In this document: positions 62,685 through 64,000 of the stretch, piece after piece
How positions within the stretch are numbered: the first letter of the stretch is position 1
Layout of the letters: every line of letters starts with the position of its first letter
Assembly (NCBI GenBank): GCA_963838885.1
Contig: CAWITB010000044.1
Span: 1-64,000 of the forward strand
Reading direction: 5' to 3'
DNA length: 64,000 nt
Source: JAICMB01 sp963838885
Lineage (GTDB): Bacteria > Acidobacteriota > Terriglobia > Bryobacterales > Bryobacteraceae
Made by a program: the position numbers and the translations under genes
Notes under the pieces: model-generated
Seen by the model: the letters and a program-made list of their open reading frames with translations, nothing else
Database searches by the model: none
What the model was told of the DNA's origin: nothing

Positions 62685-64000
62685 ATGACGCGCAGACAAT
62701 TACTAACGCTAGCGGGAAGCGGCGCGATTTCGCATCGTGCCGCCCGGGCCGGTCAGGCCGCAAAACCGGCCGCGAAAAATGTGCTGATCATCATGTCCGA
62801 TCAGCATAAACGCGACTGTCTAGGAGCGCGCCGGAGATGCCGTCGCGCGCACCCCCAACCTCGACGCCTTCTCGCGCACGGGCCTGAGGTTCACGAACGC
62901 TTACTGCTCTAATCCGGTGTGTACGCCCTCGCGCGCCTCGCTGTTAACCGGTCTGTATACGCACCATCACCAGACCTGGAACAACGCCACGCCGTGGCCT
63001 TCCGAGCACAAAACCGTCGCGCATCATTTTGGGCGGGCCGGGTATATGACGGCGCTGATCGGCAAGATGCACTTCGTCGATGCCCAGACGCATGGTTTCG
63101 ATTATCATCTCGATTTCAACGACTGGTTTCAGTACCTCGGTCCCAAGACCAAGCTCTACGCCGATGAGCTTAGCCGCGCCAACTCCGGCGCCGGAATGCC
63201 GCAAATCGACGATCTGTGGCGCGATGCGGGCGACCCCTGGAAAGGCGCGCGAGACCTCGATGACCGGCAGGGGCCGGTTGCGGTGGGCCGTCCTTCCAAA
63301 ATCCCCGAAGCCGATCACTTCGAGAGCTTCGTCGCGAGAGAGACGATCCGCTTCTTGCGCAACTATGCCGGCAAGCAGCCGTTCTTTCTGATCAGCTCCT
63401 TCTTAAAGCCGCACGATCCGTTTATGCCGGCGCAGAGGTTCGCCGACATGTTCCGCGCGGACCGCATGAGGCTTCCGGACACCTGGGGCAAAGTCGATCT
63501 GGCGCGGGTTCCCGCCGAAGTACGCCGATCCATCGAAAATAATAAGCCCACGCCCGAGCTGCGCGACCCAGTAGAGGCGCGCCAGCGTATCGCATTTTAT
63601 TACGCCAATCTCGCCCAAATGGACGACTGCGCCGGCCAAGTGCTGCGCGCGCTTCGGGACATGCGTTTAGAGGACGACACGATCGTGGTGTATACGTCGG
63701 ACCACGGTGAGATGCTCGGCGAGCATGGCTTGTGGCAGAAGTTCCAGTTCTATGAGTCCTCTTGCGGCGTTCCGTTAATCGTGCGCGCGCCCGCCGTTTC
63801 AAGCCGCGGTATTTGCGACATTCCGGTGAGTCAGGTTTCCCTGCTGCCCACCCTCGCGGAGCTTTGCGATGTGCCCGTCTCAGCTCCTCTGGACGAAACC
63901 AGTCTCGTCCCTCAGATTCGCCGGCCCGCAACAGCTCGCCACGCGCCGGTCTTCGCGGAATACAATCTTCGTACCAGAAACGCGAAATACATGATCCGCG
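62685..64000 (+). CDS. Sulfatase (partial, runs off the window), with one-base frameshift
   Basis: A Tat leader (MTRRQLLTLAGSGAISHRAA) and VLIIMSDQHKRDCLGA are in the first frame. One extra base in GCGCGCC at 62826-62830 shifts the rest: AGDAVARTPNLDAFSRTGL, the active-site motif CTPSR (Cys codon at 62920) in NPVCTPSRASLLTG, then GYMTALIGKMHFVDAQTHGF and VVYTSDHGEMLGEHGLW, all open to the window end. It is a second formylglycine-dependent sulfatase, related to choline-sulfatase or iduronate-sulfatase groups rather than to the one at 10853. Confidence 0.85.

Noticed and set aside
1..64000. CRISPR arrays, rRNA genes, complete insertion sequences
   Set aside because: Looked for by eye on both strands; no regularly spaced repeats, rRNA cores or intact transposase frames were found.

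Overview
The window looks like a high-GC chromosomal segment of an acidobacterium from the Solibacter/Bryobacter lineage. Reasons: an ADOP-type (Acidobacterial duplicated orphan permease) gene at 46-2436; two secreted proteins (33468-36818 and 59813-62628) ending in the C-terminal domain typical of Solibacter; Tat-exported sulfatases; and split transketolases. It holds three tRNA genes (Cys-GCA, Arg-CCT, Met-CAT). No rRNA, CRISPR array or intact insertion sequence was seen.

Layout. 1-13.6 kb holds mixed metabolic and regulatory genes: an ADOP permease, an alpha/beta hydrolase divergent from a cupin and a Gfo/Idh/MocA oxidoreductase, an ECF sigma factor with a ChrR-like anti-sigma, a solitary CpaE-like ATPase, both transketolase halves, a sulfatase and an aminotransferase. 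13.6-30.1 kb is one long minus-strand type VI secretion operon in the order tssB, tssC, hcp, terminator, hcp, hcp, tagJ, tssA, tssE, tssF, tssG, tssH(clpV), vgrG, DUF4123, FHA-DUF4123, then a SIR2-like stub. The membrane-complex genes tssJ, tssK, tssL and tssM are not in the window. 30.2-40.1 kb is a decay zone. It has a wrecked ADP-ribosylglycohydrolase gene, VapC and AraC scraps, a nonsense-mutated hypothetical gene and a TetR/NmrA pair. It also has a carboxymuconolactone decarboxylase/AhpD-like gene whose second CxxC cysteine codon is UGA, followed by a SECIS-like hairpin: a probable selenoprotein. 40.1-48.8 kb has a glycosyltransferase, a YggS protein, a PD-(D/E)XK-like hypothetical, a DsbA-like protein, an SDR, an esterase and purD. 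48.8-53 kb is the classical origin-proximal cluster mnmG-rsmG-parA-parB, with a parS-like site at the rsmG/parA junction. 53.5-59.7 kb is a surface-glycan block (Wzt-type ABC ATPase, methyltransferase with coiled coil, two-domain glycosyltransferase, GT2). The window ends with a sedolisin protease and a truncated sulfatase.

Eight otherwise well-conserved reading frames are broken by exactly one base: tssH, tssC, the NmrA and TetR genes, a secreted hypothetical at 44373, a hypothetical at 58394, the sedolisin and the last sulfatase. Seven of the eight are one-base insertions. The uniformity suggests residual indel errors in the source assembly more than gene death, but this cannot be settled from the sequence. 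The decay zone has several lesions per gene and looks truly degraded.
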